DNA of 64,000 nt from Undaria pinnatifida (Eukaryota > Sar > Phaeophyceae > Laminariales > Alariaceae). Every line of letters starts with the position of its first letter. Position 1 is the stretch's first letter. Made by a program: the position numbers and the translations under genes. The stretch spans positions 14,119,718 to 14,183,717 of the forward strand of contig JABAKD010000022.1 in NCBI GenBank assembly GCA_012845835.1, given 5' to 3'. The notes under the pieces are model-generated. The model worked only from the letters and a program-made list of their open reading frames with translations, made no database searches and was not told the DNA's origin. Of the stretch, positions 35,055-46,339 are shown in pieces.

Positions 35055-35179
35055 TTTTTAGGCGCCCCAAGTACAATCTTCATGGCAAGTTGTAGAGTCA
35101 CATGCTTGTCCAATGTACACTGGGTAGTCGGGTTCGTTTTCCATATACTGCAAGTAGTGGTGTACAACCACAATGCCAT
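33377..35179 (-). CDS. Proline-rich repeat reading frame, one TAG per 585-bp unit
   Basis: On the minus strand one frame runs through the whole array, broken only by a TAG once per unit (33962, 34547 and the end at 33377). Each TAG is immediately followed by an in-frame ATG. Each segment encodes about 194 residues, with MGVGRINRIRRTKYTPG near the start and two 58-residue repeats each with HPPTTDDAVHPPPTHRPNFYY and PPPPAEPPPPPPPWLWLV. The first segment begins upstream of the array (35179). No family was recognised. The unit length is a multiple of three, so open frames can be passive; coding status is uncertain. Confidence 0.3.
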
Positions 35180-35369
35180 CTTGCGTTCGTATTTGGTGCT
35201 CTACCACAAGCAGCTGGTGGTGGTGATGATGCGCTATCATACACCCGTTCTGAAAAATAAATAAAAATTTTTGTTGTATTCGCCCGCACTGCCAATCTGA
35301 ACGTGACATCGCCAGCAAGCTCGCAACACAGCACAGAGTAAACAGCTCTGCCCATAGAGCTCTTGGCAT
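35058..35369 (-). CDS. Possible small secreted Cys-containing protein or terminal exon
   Basis: The frame from ATG 35369 gives 103 residues with an N-terminal hydrophobic stretch (LWAELFTLCCVASLLA), a HHHHH run and a C-terminal CDSTTCHEDCTWGA. TTTTTATTTATTTTTCAG directly before 35250 on this strand is an excellent splice acceptor, so the part 35058-35250 may be a last exon joined to an upstream exon not identified here. Its end lies 4 bp from the edge of the tandem array. Confidence 0.3.
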   Translation of the reverse strand: MPRALWAELFTLCCVASLLAMSRSDWQCGRIQQKFLFIFQNGCMIAHHHHHQLLVVEHQIRTQDGIVVVHHYLQYMENEPDYPVYIGQACDSTTCHEDCTWGA

Positions 35370-35786
35370 TATCAAGTCGCGGGCTTCATGAAACCATGCA
35401 CCTTCTATTCCTGTCTCTTTCACATTTGTTGTGTTGTATTCCTGGCGCGAGCGTAGCGGGCGGCGTCTGCCGCCCGCGGAGCAGAGCCCTTGTACGATAT
35501 ACGAGTACTCGTTGTACGTACTCCAGTCTCGAGCCTCTCGTTTCAGGTACAGCAGTACCTGGAACACGGTACATGCAAGCACCCAACAGACTACAAATTA
35601 GAGGTATGGCGGTCTGTCTCGCGCGTAAAAAACTCCTTGTGAGCAGGGACTACCTCATTACACGTGCTACAAGCAGAGCAACGCCTTCCTCATGCGACGG
35701 AAGGGAAGGCGAAGCGCAGTTTCCCCATGGAACGTGGACCTGTTATTGCGAAGCACCACCCTGCGAAGAATCCGCAGTGAACGCAG

Positions 35787-35828
35787 CGGTTTAGGGCAGA
35801 GGAGTTTCCGCTCCTCTGCCCTAAACCG
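35787..35828. repeat. Perfect 18-bp hairpin
   Basis: CGGTTTAGGGCAGAGGAG, a 6-base loop (TTTCCG), then the exact complement. Flanks (CAGTGAACGCAG and CGCTTCAGTCGC) continue an imperfect foldback, so it may be a foldback-type element core or a structured RNA. Confidence 0.9.
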
Positions 35829-35829
35829 C

Positions 35830-37135
35830 CACGCTTCAGTCGCGGTGATGTTGGAGAAGCGCGGTGGCTGCTGTCGCACAGATGGACCGATACGAGTCCT
35901 ATCTTGCCAGATGCGGCACACGATAGCCGCAATCAAGGCGCGTGGTGTCGCTCTCTGCGTTGAGGCTCCTCTCCGCGTGCGTGCGTTCGACTCCGCCAGC
36001 TGCGAGAAGTTCACCACAGCTTGCAGCAAGCGCTGAACCCTTGGTCACGGACGCAGAGGGCAGCAACAGACGGTTCATCACTGGCCTGCTGCATATCTCT
36101 GATGTTACGCCTGCGCGTCGTGCTCAGGGTACTACCCTCTCAATTCTCCGTGCGTTCGTATTAGTAGCTTGTGTTGTGTCGTGACAACAGCCGTGGTGCT
36201 TCAAACTGGTCCTGCTTAGGGCGCTATAGACCCTTGCAGAGGCGTTCTGCCTCGGACAAATGCTCGGTGTGTTGTAGGCCAATGAAACAGAGAGACAAAA
36301 TTTACCGTAACTTTTGATCAAAACCTACCTTCGACAAAGTACATTTTTGCCTTTTTTTCAAAAGTTTACCGCAAATATTGCTTTCGGGACAATTTTTGAA
36401 GAAGTAAATTTCTGAAAACGTACTTTCGCAAACACTCTTCTATTGCTACGATATTTACTATTTACAGCTCGTCGTGTGGGAGCTACGAGTGCGCCATTGG
36501 CGGCCAAATAATTGTCAAGATCAGTACATGTTCATTCACAGTAGTAGTCCTCAATCGAGCAAGCTACGCACGTAACGTCAACCGCGGTGGTAGGAGTAGC
36601 AGTAATCAGCTTCGGAGCATATGCCCTCTAGAGATAGATATGTATACTGCTGTGTAGCCGGCGATGGAAGGAGAGTTACCCAACCCATGATTTTGTCTCT
36701 GCACAATTTAGAATCATGACAGATGCATGCAGCACTTCGGCAACTGCACATCTACTACATTGTATCATGCCATATTCATGCATTTAATTAGTCAGACGAG
36801 CCAGACAAAGATTCCTCAAACGAAGTTGCTACGTTCGTTCGAGTCAGAAAATAACGAAATGTGTGCCTGCAACCGACCGATGCAACATTCATTCGCAGTG
36901 TTAAACAGATGGTTTTGTGACGGAGCTTGGACCGTTGTGAGGGTTACCTCGAACCGATCGATCGCGTCGCACGCAATGTTAACCCTAATCCTAACGCCCT
37001 CGCCGTGTGTACTGGGGGGCCATCTCGCTTTACAACAAGATGTACAGAATGACAACAACCATCATTGTAGCATCATAGCAATAAAATAAAAGCATACATA
37101 CCGTAGTATCATACTGATCGCCCGGGTGTGCGCTT
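35830..37135. other. No confident gene
   Basis: Overlapping frames at 35667-36184 have no motif. A telomere-like TTAACCCTAATCCTAACGCC lies near 36979. Nothing else in 36433-37135 was recognised. Confidence 0.45.
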
Positions 37136-37139
37136 ACGG

Positions 37140-38515
37140 TTGAAGGTGCGGTTGCTGAAAGCCGACGTGATTGAGAGTTACTCTACGGTTGCATGACGTG
37201 AAGCCCGAAACAACCTGACTATGACAGGCTACGGCGAGTTCATCACTCCATGTTCCTCCGATGCCTCGGATGGCGGAAACGGAACCGCGACGACCACACC
37301 CTATCGTACGCTGACGCGCTTGCCAAGAGCGCTTCCGAGAGCATAGAGGCGATAGTGTGCAAACGGAGGATAATGTTTGCGTGATTCGTAGCACGTATGG
37401 GGGAGGGGCGTCTGCCACAGAGGGTGATGTTTGGGGAGCTTGTTGGGGGTAGACTAGTTAACGTAAGGGCTGCTCAGAGGGACAAGAGAAGGACTGGTTG
37501 ATGCACCTGAAGGAGGATATTTTTCGGTCTTTGGAATGAAGTTCGAGGGGTGGCGAAAGGCTGTTCAGAAGGCCGGCAGATGGTTTCGACAGGTAGAGAG
37601 GAGGGGGGCGAGTTATTAATGCGGAAATGGAATGAGACGGAAAGACTCAGAGCTGCAGAGCGACACGCAAAGGCCGCGGCAGCGGTATCTACCATCGGCA
37701 TCTCTAAACAGTGCAGGGAGGGGGGAGGGGGGGGTGGGGGGAGGGGGGTGGGGAGAGGGGGGGGGAGAGGTGAAGGGGAGAGGGGTGAGGGGGGGGAGGG
37801 GGGAGGGGGTGACGGGGAAGGGGGGGAGAGGGAAGGGGGGGCGTCTTGGGCAGCTGCCCAACAGACTGACGTCTGGGTCTGGCCATCATCGTCTTCAAGT
37901 TCTTGGGCCTTCCAATGACCGTCAAAAACTAGCGTAGCGCCGCCCTCATTTGTTCGCCTTGTTGCGTTTTCCCCCCAGTGCCATTGATGCACTTGATACT
38001 CTCTATGCGCCCAATGCCGTCTTTGGTCAGTGCCTATGGTCTGCTATCAATAGGATGACGTTTTTTCCATTTCGCTTTCCTTGTTTCCTTTTCTTGTCTT
38101 GTCTTGTCTTTTCTTTTCTTTTCTATTCTCTTCTTTTGTTTTGTTTTGTTTTCTTTTCTTTTTTTTTCTTTTCATTCTTTTCTTTTCTTTTCTTTTCTTA
38201 TCTTATCTTTTCTTTTCTTTTCTTTTCTTTTCTTTTCTTTTCTTTTCTTTTCTTTTCTTTTCTTTTCTTTTCTTTTCTTTTCTTTTCTTCTCTTTTCTTT
38301 TCTCTTCTTTTTTCTTTCCTTGTATTTTCTTTTCTCGTATTTTTATTTCCTTTCCTTTCCTTTTTAGTTTTCGTCTCGTTTTACTTTCTTTCCTTTCCTT
38401 TCTTTCCTTTTCTTTTCTTTTCTTTTCTTTTCTTTTCTTTGTTTCTTTGTTTTCAATTGACTTGAGTCTGACCTGCGTATGCGCAGTGATAGGCACCACG
38501 TGTAATATATACGGT
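37140..38515 (+). mobile_element. LINE family 2, 5'-truncated copy 1
   Basis: Plus-strand C-terminal RT-associated residues HHSMFLRCLGWRKRNRDDHT, LSYADALAKSASESIEAIVC and LPQRVMFGELVGGR, then DIFRSLE and a decayed W...E segment, match the C-terminus of LINE family 1. They are followed by a G-rich stretch (37710-37850), a 3' untranslated block CATTGATGCACTTG..., and the TTTTC array, and stop near 38515 where a family B copy begins. Stop codons and shifts make it non-coding. Confidence 0.75.
38088..38445. repeat. TTTTC pentanucleotide array inside LINE family 2 3' region
   Basis: TTTTC repeated from 38088, most regular between 38170 and 38290, with TTTCC variants later. It gives stop-free frames (FFSFLFFSFL) and a KRKEK frame on the other strand; not a gene. 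Equivalent shorter T/C tracts exist in other LINE 2 copies (40125-40280; complement at 40920-41060 and 57985-58060). Confidence 0.95.
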
Positions 38516-39497
38516 GGGTGTAAGGCCGGACTGACCCTCAAGGAGTGATAACTTCTTGCTGCTGCGTGTGGCCGCGGGGCTTAGGCGTGGCGGTAGAGTT
38601 GGGTCGTACGTGGTGCGTTAGGCATGGTCACCCACGATTCGCGCGTCTTTTCAAGCAGCAGGGGCGGAGCAACAATGCTTAATAAGGATGCTCGTGCGCG
38701 GAGGCAGGCGCCACCAAGAGCCACGCTACGGCGCAGTCTCGGTTTGCGTGGAGGGAACTGCGCCGGCAGGAGGCTGAATTCGACGACGAATGAGAAGGGC
38801 GACTGGCCGTCAACGGGCGTGGAATAAACGGATTAAACTCTCCCTGAACGATATTTTGTTTTTTCATATATCAGCACCGCAAGCTGCGTGGAGCATTTTA
38901 TTTTTCCGAGACGGGGAGAAGGGGAACCGATTGGAATTGAGCGTCAACGAGATCGAGTGCGAAGCAGCGGGCCGAGTGAACTAAGGCGATGAGGCGGACA
39001 TGGAGAACCATAGCAAGAGGATGGCACACGGAGACCCACGACCCGCACGCACACCATCATCACGAGGGCAGGGATTGTATTTTCTTCAGTTTTATTTTTT
39101 GAAGGCAGTAGTACAACATGTTACTTACGTTATTGATTTTGTAAAGTTGATAGACGAGTTGTATACCCTCCACGGGGAACGACCCCCGCAATTTATTAAT
39201 TTTGAGGCACGGGCGTAGTAGCTGCGCTGCAACCTGTCAAATACCTCGGGAAGGCGGGGCGACCATTGATACTTGTATTATGGCTTTTGGTTCGATTGCT
39301 TTTGTTTCACTGCATGCCCGCGGGTCGTCACTCTATGACAGCACTTTAGACAGCAGGTGCGTTCGTGTGTGCTCACGACTACCGTGCGGTTCGTACGGCG
39401 CAGGCAGCCCAACCGCTGTACTTTAAGTTTGGTTAGTTGTGGGAACGGGGGAACTAAATGCTGTAGTTGGGTGGATACCCGCCGCCATGTGAGTTTA
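38516..39497 (+). mobile_element. Dispersed repeat family B, copy 1 (left part)
   Basis: Shares with 42845-43965 and 55735-56815 the blocks GGCTTAGGCGTGGCGGTAGA, TTCGCGCGTCTTTT, CGCGGAGGCAGGCGCCA, ACTGCGCCGGCAGGAGGCTG, ATCAGCACCGCAARCTG, ATGCCCGCGGGTCGTCACTC and GGATACCCGC(G/C)GCCATGTG. No long frame is conserved between copies. The right part resumes at 41477 after a nested LINE family 2. Confidence 0.85.
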
Positions 39498-40510
39498 CTC
39501 TACTCACGGGGGCAAGAGGAAGAAAGACTGGATGGATGAATCATCTGAAGAAGGATATGCTGGTCTTTGGAAATAATTCGAAGGATGGCGAAAGGCTGCT
39601 CGCAGATGGCTAGCAGATGGTTTCGACTAGTAGAGGAGGGAGCCGAGTTGTTCATGCGGAATTGGCATGAAACGGCGAGACACAAAGCTGCAGAGCGACG
39701 CGCAAGGCTGCGGCAGCGCCATCCACCGTCGGCATCTCTGAGCGGTCGGTGGGAGGGGGAAGGGGGGGGTGGGAAAGGGGGGGGGGGGAGGGGGGGAGGG
39801 GGGAGGTTGGGGAGTGGGTTTGGGGGGAGGGGGGAGGGGGGGAGGAGGAAGGGGGGGAGGGGGGAGGGGGGGAAGGGGGAGGGGGGGAAGGGGGGGGGGG
39901 GGGGGGAGGGGGGACGTCATGCCCGAGAGACTGAAGTCTGGGTTTGGCCACCATCGTCTTGATAGTTGTGGGCCTTCTAATGGCCGTCACAAGATAGCAT
40001 AAGACCGCCCTGACTTCTTCGACATGTTGCGTTCTCTCCCCAGTGCCATTGATGACGCACTTGTTATCCTACCTATGAGCTCAATGCCGTCTGTGGCTAG
40101 TTCCTAGGGTCTGCTAGTATGTTTTTTTTTTTGCTTCTTTTTTCCTTTCCTTGCTTCCTCTTCTTGTCTTGTCTTTTCTTGCTGTTCTTGTCTTTTGTTT
40201 TTGGCTTTCCTTTCTTGTTTTTTTTTGTTTTGCTTTTTTCTCATTTCTTCCCTTTCCTTTATCTTATTTTCTTTTCATCGTTTTTTTTCTCCAATTGACT
40301 TTCGTCTGTCGTGCGCATGTGTAGTGATAGATATTACGTGTAATGCGTACGTGGTAGTCTTCCTCGGGTGGCAGGCGGTATAGTCAGTTTCTCCAGGCGT
40401 GAGTAATAGTGAGACGTATGCACCGGTATGAATCTGGTACATCGTAGACTGACTCCCGATTTCACTTCTATATGTTTCTGGTGGAGGCATGAATTGCGTC
40501 AACTGTAATA

Positions 40511-40592
<82 letters not shown>

Positions 40593-41240
40593 CTCACATT
40601 AAATCGCATAATCAAGTCCGTGGTCACAGGACAGGCTCCAGTCACTCTGGAGCTGAGGAATACCCCAGGGAAAAACACACACAACCCAAGGTGGTACACG
40701 CATATATCACAGCTGACGCAATTCATGCCTCCACCAGAAACATATAAAAGTGAAATCGGGAGTCAGTCTACGATGTGCCAGGTCCAGGCCGGTGCATACG
40801 TCTCACTACTCACGCCTGGAGGAACCAAATATTCCGATTGCCACCAAAGGAAGACTACCACGTATATATTACACGTAGTATCCATCACTACGCATACGCA
40901 CGACAGGCATAAGTCAATTGCAGAAAAAGAAACAAAGAAAAGAAAAGAAGATAAAGGAAAGGAAAGAAAAGAGAAGAAAAAAACAAGAAAAGCAAAAAAA
41001 GACAAGACAAGAAAGGAAGGAAAGAAGAAGAGAAAAAAAGAAAAAGAAATAGAAAAAGAAAAGAAAGATAAATGTCATACTAGCAGACCCTAGGAACTGG
41101 CTAAGGATGGCATTGTTGGGCTAACAGAGGGTATCACGTCCATCATCAATGGCACCTGGGAGAGAACGCAACATGGCGAAGAAGTCAGGGCGGTCTTATG
41201 CTATCTTGTGACGGCCATTAGAAGGCCCACAACTTTCAAC
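40511..41240 (-). mobile_element. LINE family 2, copy 3 (3' region only) nested in copy 2
   Basis: Read on the minus strand: 3' untranslated block, G/A tract complement, core, then TAATGTGAGAAC and an AAC tail of about 27 units (40511-40592 as TTG). TGTAATATG before it and TGTGATATATG after it may be the target duplication. Confidence 0.7.
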
Positions 41241-41370
41241 ACGATGTGTGATATATGCGTGTCCCACCTTTGGTTTGTTTGTGTTTTCCCCTGGGGTATT
41301 CCTCGCGTCCAGAGTGACTGGAGCCTGTCCTGTGACCACGGACTTGATTATGCGAGTTAATGTGAGAACG

Positions 41371-41476
<106 letters not shown>

Positions 41477-41648
41477 GAAGTTTGCACATTGGACCTTTTC
41501 ACTTGTGCGCCATTCTTCGTATCGTGCGTTTTAGGCGGGAAAGGGTAGTATTTCCCGGACGAATTTTGATTTCATTTGGTTTTTTGGATCTTCCTAGGAC
41601 TCCAGCACCTTCGTGTGACGACGGACTCTATAATGGATTTTTGACAAC
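41477..41648 (+). mobile_element. Dispersed repeat family B, copy 1 (right part)
   Basis: GTTTGCACATTGGACCTTTT, TTTAGGCGGGAAAG, TTGATTTCATTTGGTTTTTT and CCAGCACCTTCGTGTGACGA match 56818-56975, where the same text continues directly from the left part of family B. Confidence 0.8.
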
Positions 41649-41965
41649 TGAGAACTATATACGTGGTACGACGTAGTCTTTCTCGGGTGGCGAGCGGTTA
41701 AGTCGGTTTTTTCAGGCGCGCGCAGTGAGACGTATGGCCGAGTATGGACCTCGCACATCGTAGGCTTACTCGCGATTTCAACTTTGTATGTTGCTGGCGG
41801 AGGCATGAATTGCGTCAGCTATGATATCTGCCTGTACCACTTTTGGCTTTGCCTGTGGTTTTTTTCCTGGGGTATTCCTCTATTGTAGAGTGAATGGAGC
41901 CTGTCCTGTGACTATGGACTTGATAATGCGAGTTGATGTGAGAACAACAACAACTGCTGTACGCG
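41649..41965 (+). mobile_element. LINE family 2, copy 4 (3' region only)
   Basis: Contains AGTCTTTCTCGGGTGGC, GGCGGAGGCATGAATTGCGT, CTGGGGTATTCCTC, GAGCCTGTCCTGTGACTATG and ends GAGTTGATGTGAGAACAACA. Confidence 0.8.
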
Positions 41966-42613
41966 GAGTGTAACCCTAACCCGAACCCTAAGTTGGCGTT
42001 TCCTTTTGCACTGACCCGGGGCCCCTCGTACTTTGCGGTCATAAACTCCTGTGCTGCAATATGTTTGCGATCTTAATCCTTTAGAACGGTTTGCTACGTT
42101 GCTCAAAACGCGTCCCCTAAAAAGTCCATTTATCAGGGGAATACAAACTCACTCGTGCAAGTGCCTCAAACGTGTTGGTACTGCTAAAAGTAGTACCGTC
42201 AGCCTTGGTCTGTGCTAAAAATATGTGCGATCGCTGTCTATGAAAATAGGTATATCGGTGTCTACTCTGTCCCTTGATCCTGGTCCAGTCTCTTAACGGA
42301 AACCGTCAAACCCCAAAACTCAGGCGCACTTACTTGTCAATCGCCGATGTCTTTCTTGCCTGTCGAGTGCTCTCTAGAGCGAGCGTTGCAGTTGACGCCC
42401 TCTGTTCGGTTAAAGCAGAGCGCTGCTCGAGAGCATTCTAAATCGTTTTGATAGGATGTTGGTCGCCAGACGGGACTGTATCATACGTAGGCTGGTCTTG
42501 GCTGTTCGCGAAGTAATGTGAAACAATACGTCATTTGATACATGGTTTCATACGCTGTAAGACACGTGAGCTCAAAATGAACCAAAATCCAGAACGACGT
42601 ATCTTCGTACAAT
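41966..42613. other. No gene; telomere-like start
   Basis: Begins with TAACCCTAACCCGAACCCTA (41970). No frame over 65 codons and no element block recognised in the rest. Confidence 0.5.
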
Positions 42614-42822
42614 AGCCAGTCGCCCCGGTGGTCTAGTGGTTGCCCTCGGATTTTTTTTTTTTTTAACCTCCGGCGGATGGGGAAAAATAAAGCTTTAGCT
42701 CACCACACTTCCACGTATTTTCATACGCGTCGTGTGTCGATTTAACTCAGTTGCTTTCGCAGCCCAACGCTAGCCGCCGCACCCTTCGGGTCCCATTTTA
42801 GGTATAGCGTAAGCTAGGGTAA
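42614..42822 (+). mobile_element. Dispersed repeat family C, copy 2, with a tRNA-like head
   Basis: Starts GCCAGTCGCCCCGGTGGTCT, which includes TGGTCTAGTGG, a good match to a tRNA A box (as in tRNA-Glu or tRNA-Asp). Then comes a T16 run and the block shared with 24396-24563. No B box was found, so the SINE assignment is tentative. Confidence 0.6.
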
Positions 42823-42844
42823 CTCCTCCGTTTCCCTTGCCTCC

Positions 42845-44225
42845 TCGGTAAGGCATGCTGCGAGGCATGCCCTAGTAGGCTTGTAGCGAGTGGGGGTGGT
42901 CTTTCTGGCGTGTCTAAGGTCGGACTCACCCTCAAGGAGTGATACCTTCTTGGTGCTGCTGCGTGTGGCCATGAGGCTTAGGCGTGGCGGTAGAGTTGGG
43001 TAGTACGTGGTGCGTTAGGCATGGTCACCTACGATTCGCGCGTCTTTTTAGGCAGCAGGGGCGGAGCAGCAATGCTTATTCGGGATGCTCGTGCGCGGAG
43101 GCAGGCGCCACCAAGAGCCACGCTACGGCGCAGTCTTGATTTGAGTTGAGGAAACTGCGCCGGCAGGAGGCTGGATTCGACGACGAAGGAGGATGGCGAC
43201 CGAGCGTCAACGGGCGTGGAATAGACGGATGGAACTCTCCCTGAACAAGAACTTTTGTTTTTCAGATCAGCACCGCAAGCTGCGAGGAGCATTTAGTTTT
43301 TTGGGACAGGGCAGAAGGGGGAACCGACTGGAACTGAGCGTCAACGAGCGAGCGTGCGAAGCAGCGGGCCGAGTGCGCTAAGGCGATGGGGCGGCCATGG
43401 AACCACAGCCGGGGGGTGGCACACGGAGACCCACGACCCGCACGCACACCGTCATCACGAGAGCAGCGATCGTGGTTTTTTACGTTGCAGTAGTACATGT
43501 TACTTACGTCACTGATTTTTGTAGAGTTGGTATTAATGGGGTCGTATACCCGTCATGGGGAACGACCCTCCGCAATTTTAATTTTTTGGGCACAGGCGTC
43601 GTAGCTGCGCTGCAATCTGTCAGATAACCCGGGAAGACTGGGCGACCATGGGTATTTGTATGGTGATTTTCGGTTCGATTGCTCTTTTTTCACTGCATGC
43701 CCGCGGGTCGTCACTCTGGCGGGAGCGCTTAAGACAGCAGGCGCGTTCGTCTGGGCTCACGGTTACCATGCGGTTCGTGCGGTGCAGGCAGCCCAACCGT
43801 TGAAGTTTGTAGCCGCGAGGTGGATAGTTGTGGGAACGGCGGAGCTCTATGATGCAGTAGTAGTTGAGTGGATACCCGCGGCCATGTGATGTGGGAACGG
43901 CGGAGCTCTATGATGCAGTAGTAGTTGAGTGGATACCCGCGGCCATGTGAGTTCAGTTTGACCACGGACTTGATTTTGCGAGTTAATGTGAGAACAACAA
44001 CAACAACAACAATAACAACAACAACAACAACAACAACACAACAACAAGTTTGCACGTAGATCATTTCATTTGTTCGTCTTCGCGTCGTGCATTTTTAGGC
44101 GGGAAAGCGTAGTACGAGTTCCCTTACGAATTTTGACTTCATTTGGTTCTTCGGATCTTTATAGGGCTCCAGCACCTTTGTGTGACCACGGACCCCACAT
44201 GTTTGACGCGAGTTGATGTGAGACA
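42845..44225 (+). mobile_element. Dispersed repeat family B, copy 2, with a short LINE 2 tail inside
   Basis: Left blocks as in copy 1 (42930-43950). A direct duplication of about 60 bp (GTGGGAACGGCGGAGCTCTA...) lies at 43830-43950. At about 43969 a stretch GACCACGGACTTGATTTTGC, GAGTTAATGTGAGAAC and an AAC run (43994-44046) interrupts it, and GTTTGCACGTAGATC resumes family B to 44225. Confidence 0.8.
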
Positions 44226-44234
44226 ACAACAACT

Positions 44235-44505
44235 ACTACTGTGTGTGTGTGTTCTTCACATTAAACCGTTCTTCTACTCGTCGACATCCAGCACACCCAG
44301 TGTCCGTACTGATTCTTCATCCTAGAAAGATCAGCTCTGTGGTCACAAGCTACGACACATAGATAATGCATCGTAATGCATTCGACAACGCAATGTCATG
44401 CCCTAGTACTGGGTACGACAGGCACAACATACATACGTCAGCAACAGAAATACATTGGAAGAGAGAAATACGAAATAAACAAAAACAAAAACAAAAACAA
44501 AATAA
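44235..44505 (-). mobile_element. LINE family 1, 3' end only (5'-truncated)
   Basis: GTGTGTGTGTTCTTCACATT through TGCATCGTAATGCATTCGAC to the AAACAAAAACAAAAAC tract; nearly identical to 26152-26425 and 46808-47080. The abrupt 5' stop after the A-rich tract is as expected for incomplete target-primed synthesis. Confidence 0.9.
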
Positions 44506-44650
44506 CTGTACTTCGTACGGACTTGGAACATCGTAGGCTGACTCCGGATTTTACTTTCATATTTTTCTGGCGGAGACGTGGATTACGTCAGCTGTGATGC
44601 ATGCGTGTACCACCTCCGGTTTGTTTGTACTTTTTTTTTGTTTTTTTTTA
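44506..44650 (+). mobile_element. LINE family 2 3' fragment
   Basis: ACATCGTAGGCTGACTCCGG, TTTCTGGCGGAGACGTGGAT, CAGCTGTGATGCATGCGTGT match the LINE 2 core; the end is a T-rich run. Confidence 0.65.
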
Positions 44651-44664
44651 TGCGGTATCATACT

Positions 44665-45130
44665 AATATAAAAATGAAAATACACTCCCAAGGACCTCCA
44701 GCTGTGAAATCGAATATTTTGTCGAAACTCATATTTGCAAGCTGTGTGTGATACTCCGATCGCGCGTATTACGGGTTGTGTATCTATAGGTCGGCTACTC
44801 CCGTTGCAACTACAGCAGTGTAGCTATCAGGGTCAACAGGGTGATGTTAGTCTGTGCGCGGGAACTATAAAACCCGTTTCTGAGGGGGACAAAACCTGAC
44901 AGCAGCAGCTGTGGAAGGAAGTGCATCCGTTTATCAAGTTGTTCCTGTAAGTTGAACAACCGGTGAGGGGAGGGCGGAGTTTTCAATTACGTGGCGTCCT
45001 GGTTATTATCAACAGGGCGCGGGGTTGGGGGGCGGGGAGGGGGACGGGCGGGAAAGCTCAATTTGTGCGTGGAAACTATACGTAAATCCTCGAAGGGGAT
45101 AAATCTGACGGTCTTTAGAAAACAATAAAT
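44665..45130 (-). mobile_element. Dispersed repeat family A, copy 7
   Basis: Standard blocks CAGCTGTGAAATCGAATATT, TGCAAGCTGTGTGTGATACT, GTGCGCGGGAACTATAAAAC, GTGCGTGGAAACTATACGTA with G-rich spacers; small insertions (CAGCAG) distinguish it. Confidence 0.8.
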
Positions 45131-45196
45131 ATCAAGAAAAAAACAAAAAACAGATCAAAAACAAAAACAAAACAAGATCGAAACAAAACAAAGCGG

Positions 45197-46330
45197 TATT
45201 ATTATAGAAATGAAAATACACTCCAGCTGTGAGATCGAAGATTTTGTCGAAACTCATCTTTGCAAGCTGTGTGTGATACTCCGATCGCGCGTATCACGAG
45301 TTGTGTGTCCTCATTAAGGATATAGGTCGGCGACTCCCCTTTTAACTACAGTGTAGCTATCAGGGTGAACAGGGTGATGTTAGTCAGTCTGTGCGCGGAA
45401 ACTATAAAACTCGTTGTCGAGGGGGACCAAATCTGACAGCTGTGGAGGGAAATGTATCCGTTTAGTGAATACTGCAAGTCGAATAACCGGTGAGGGGGGA
45501 GGAGAGTTTTGAAGGACGTGGGGCCCTGGTTTTGATCAAATCGAGCGGGGTTGGAGGGGGGGCGGGGGGCGGGAGGGGGGCGAACGGACGGGCAGTTTGT
45601 GCGTAGAAGCTATAAATCCTTTTAAGGGAATAAATCTGACGGTTTTATGAAAAAAAAAAAATGCACCAGTGTATCATAGGGGGGGGTTGGGGCGGGGGGG
45701 GGGCGTGTGGGGCAGCTCAATCTGTGCGTGGAAACCTTACATTATTTCGAGGGGATATATGTGACGGTTTTGGAAAGAATGCATAAGTTTATCATGTATA
45801 TCCTGGGGTAAGTCATACAAGCAGTGAGTAGAGAGAGGGCGGAGTGTTTGAGGGGGTGGGGGTGGGGGTGGGATGTGGTGGGGGGGTTGGGGAGGTGGGG
45901 GGTGGGGGGGGGGAAGGAAGGGTTTTAGGTGATGGATTTGTTATACGTGTGGTGCTAGGTCTAGGCGATGGTGCGGTTGGTGGGGAAGAAGGGGGCGTTC
46001 GGGGCGGGGGGGGGGCATGGATGGCTCTACAAAGATAATGAGGTGGTATCCAGTGCGTGAAGCGTTTATTAATCTGGCGGATTTCGATATCAGGTGGGGC
46101 GTTTGAGCAAGGGAGAGCGAGAAGGGAGGGGGGGGGGGGGTTGGGAGGTTTAGGTCACAAATAATTTTCAAATACACTCCGGCTGTGAGATCAAAGATAT
46201 GTAGGGGCTTGTTATACGCGTGGTGCTAGGTCTAGGCTGTCGCGCGGGTGGTTAGTAAAGAGGGGGCGTTGGAGGGGGTGTTGAGGGGGCTGTGGGGAAA
46301 CAATGAAAACTACGTCATGGATGGTTATGT
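45197..46330 (-). mobile_element. Dispersed repeat family A, copy 8 (long)
   Basis: Complete block order: CAGCTGTGAGATCGAAGATT, GGTCGGCGACTCCCC, four GTGCG-type modules near 45392, 45597, 45727 and the GCATAAGTTTATCATG module, GTGCTAGGTCTAGGCGATGG at 45951, distal GGCGGATTTCGATATCAGGT, and then a partial second start (TTCAAATACACTCCGGCTGT). Confidence 0.85.
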
Positions 46331-46339
46331 CAGCTCCAG

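Larger units (their letters stand above)
32714..36432. mobile_element. Possible terminal-inverted-repeat element enclosing the 585-bp array
   Basis: The left arm AGAGTGTTTGCGAAAATACG continuing to AAATTTACTT (32714-32752) is the near reverse complement of 36393-36432 (AGTAAATTT...CGCAAACACTCT). A GCGGTAAAC block follows in both arms at different distances. No target duplication was identified and no transposase is inside, so the element assignment is tentative. Confidence 0.4.

Noticed and set aside
38081-38548. Phe/Ser-rich membrane-like frame
   Set aside because: Product of the TTTTC array within a LINE 2 3' region.
40275-40950. MPPPETY-x-SEIGSQ frames in inverted copies, possible conserved small protein
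   Set aside because: They lie in the LINE 2 3' region; the copies agree in DNA at non-coding positions as well, and other copies carry stops and indels.
42614-42660. Functional tRNA gene (TGGTCTAGTGG A box)
   Set aside because: The sequence is interrupted by a T16 run right after the D-arm and has no anticodon arm or B box; treated as a SINE-like head.
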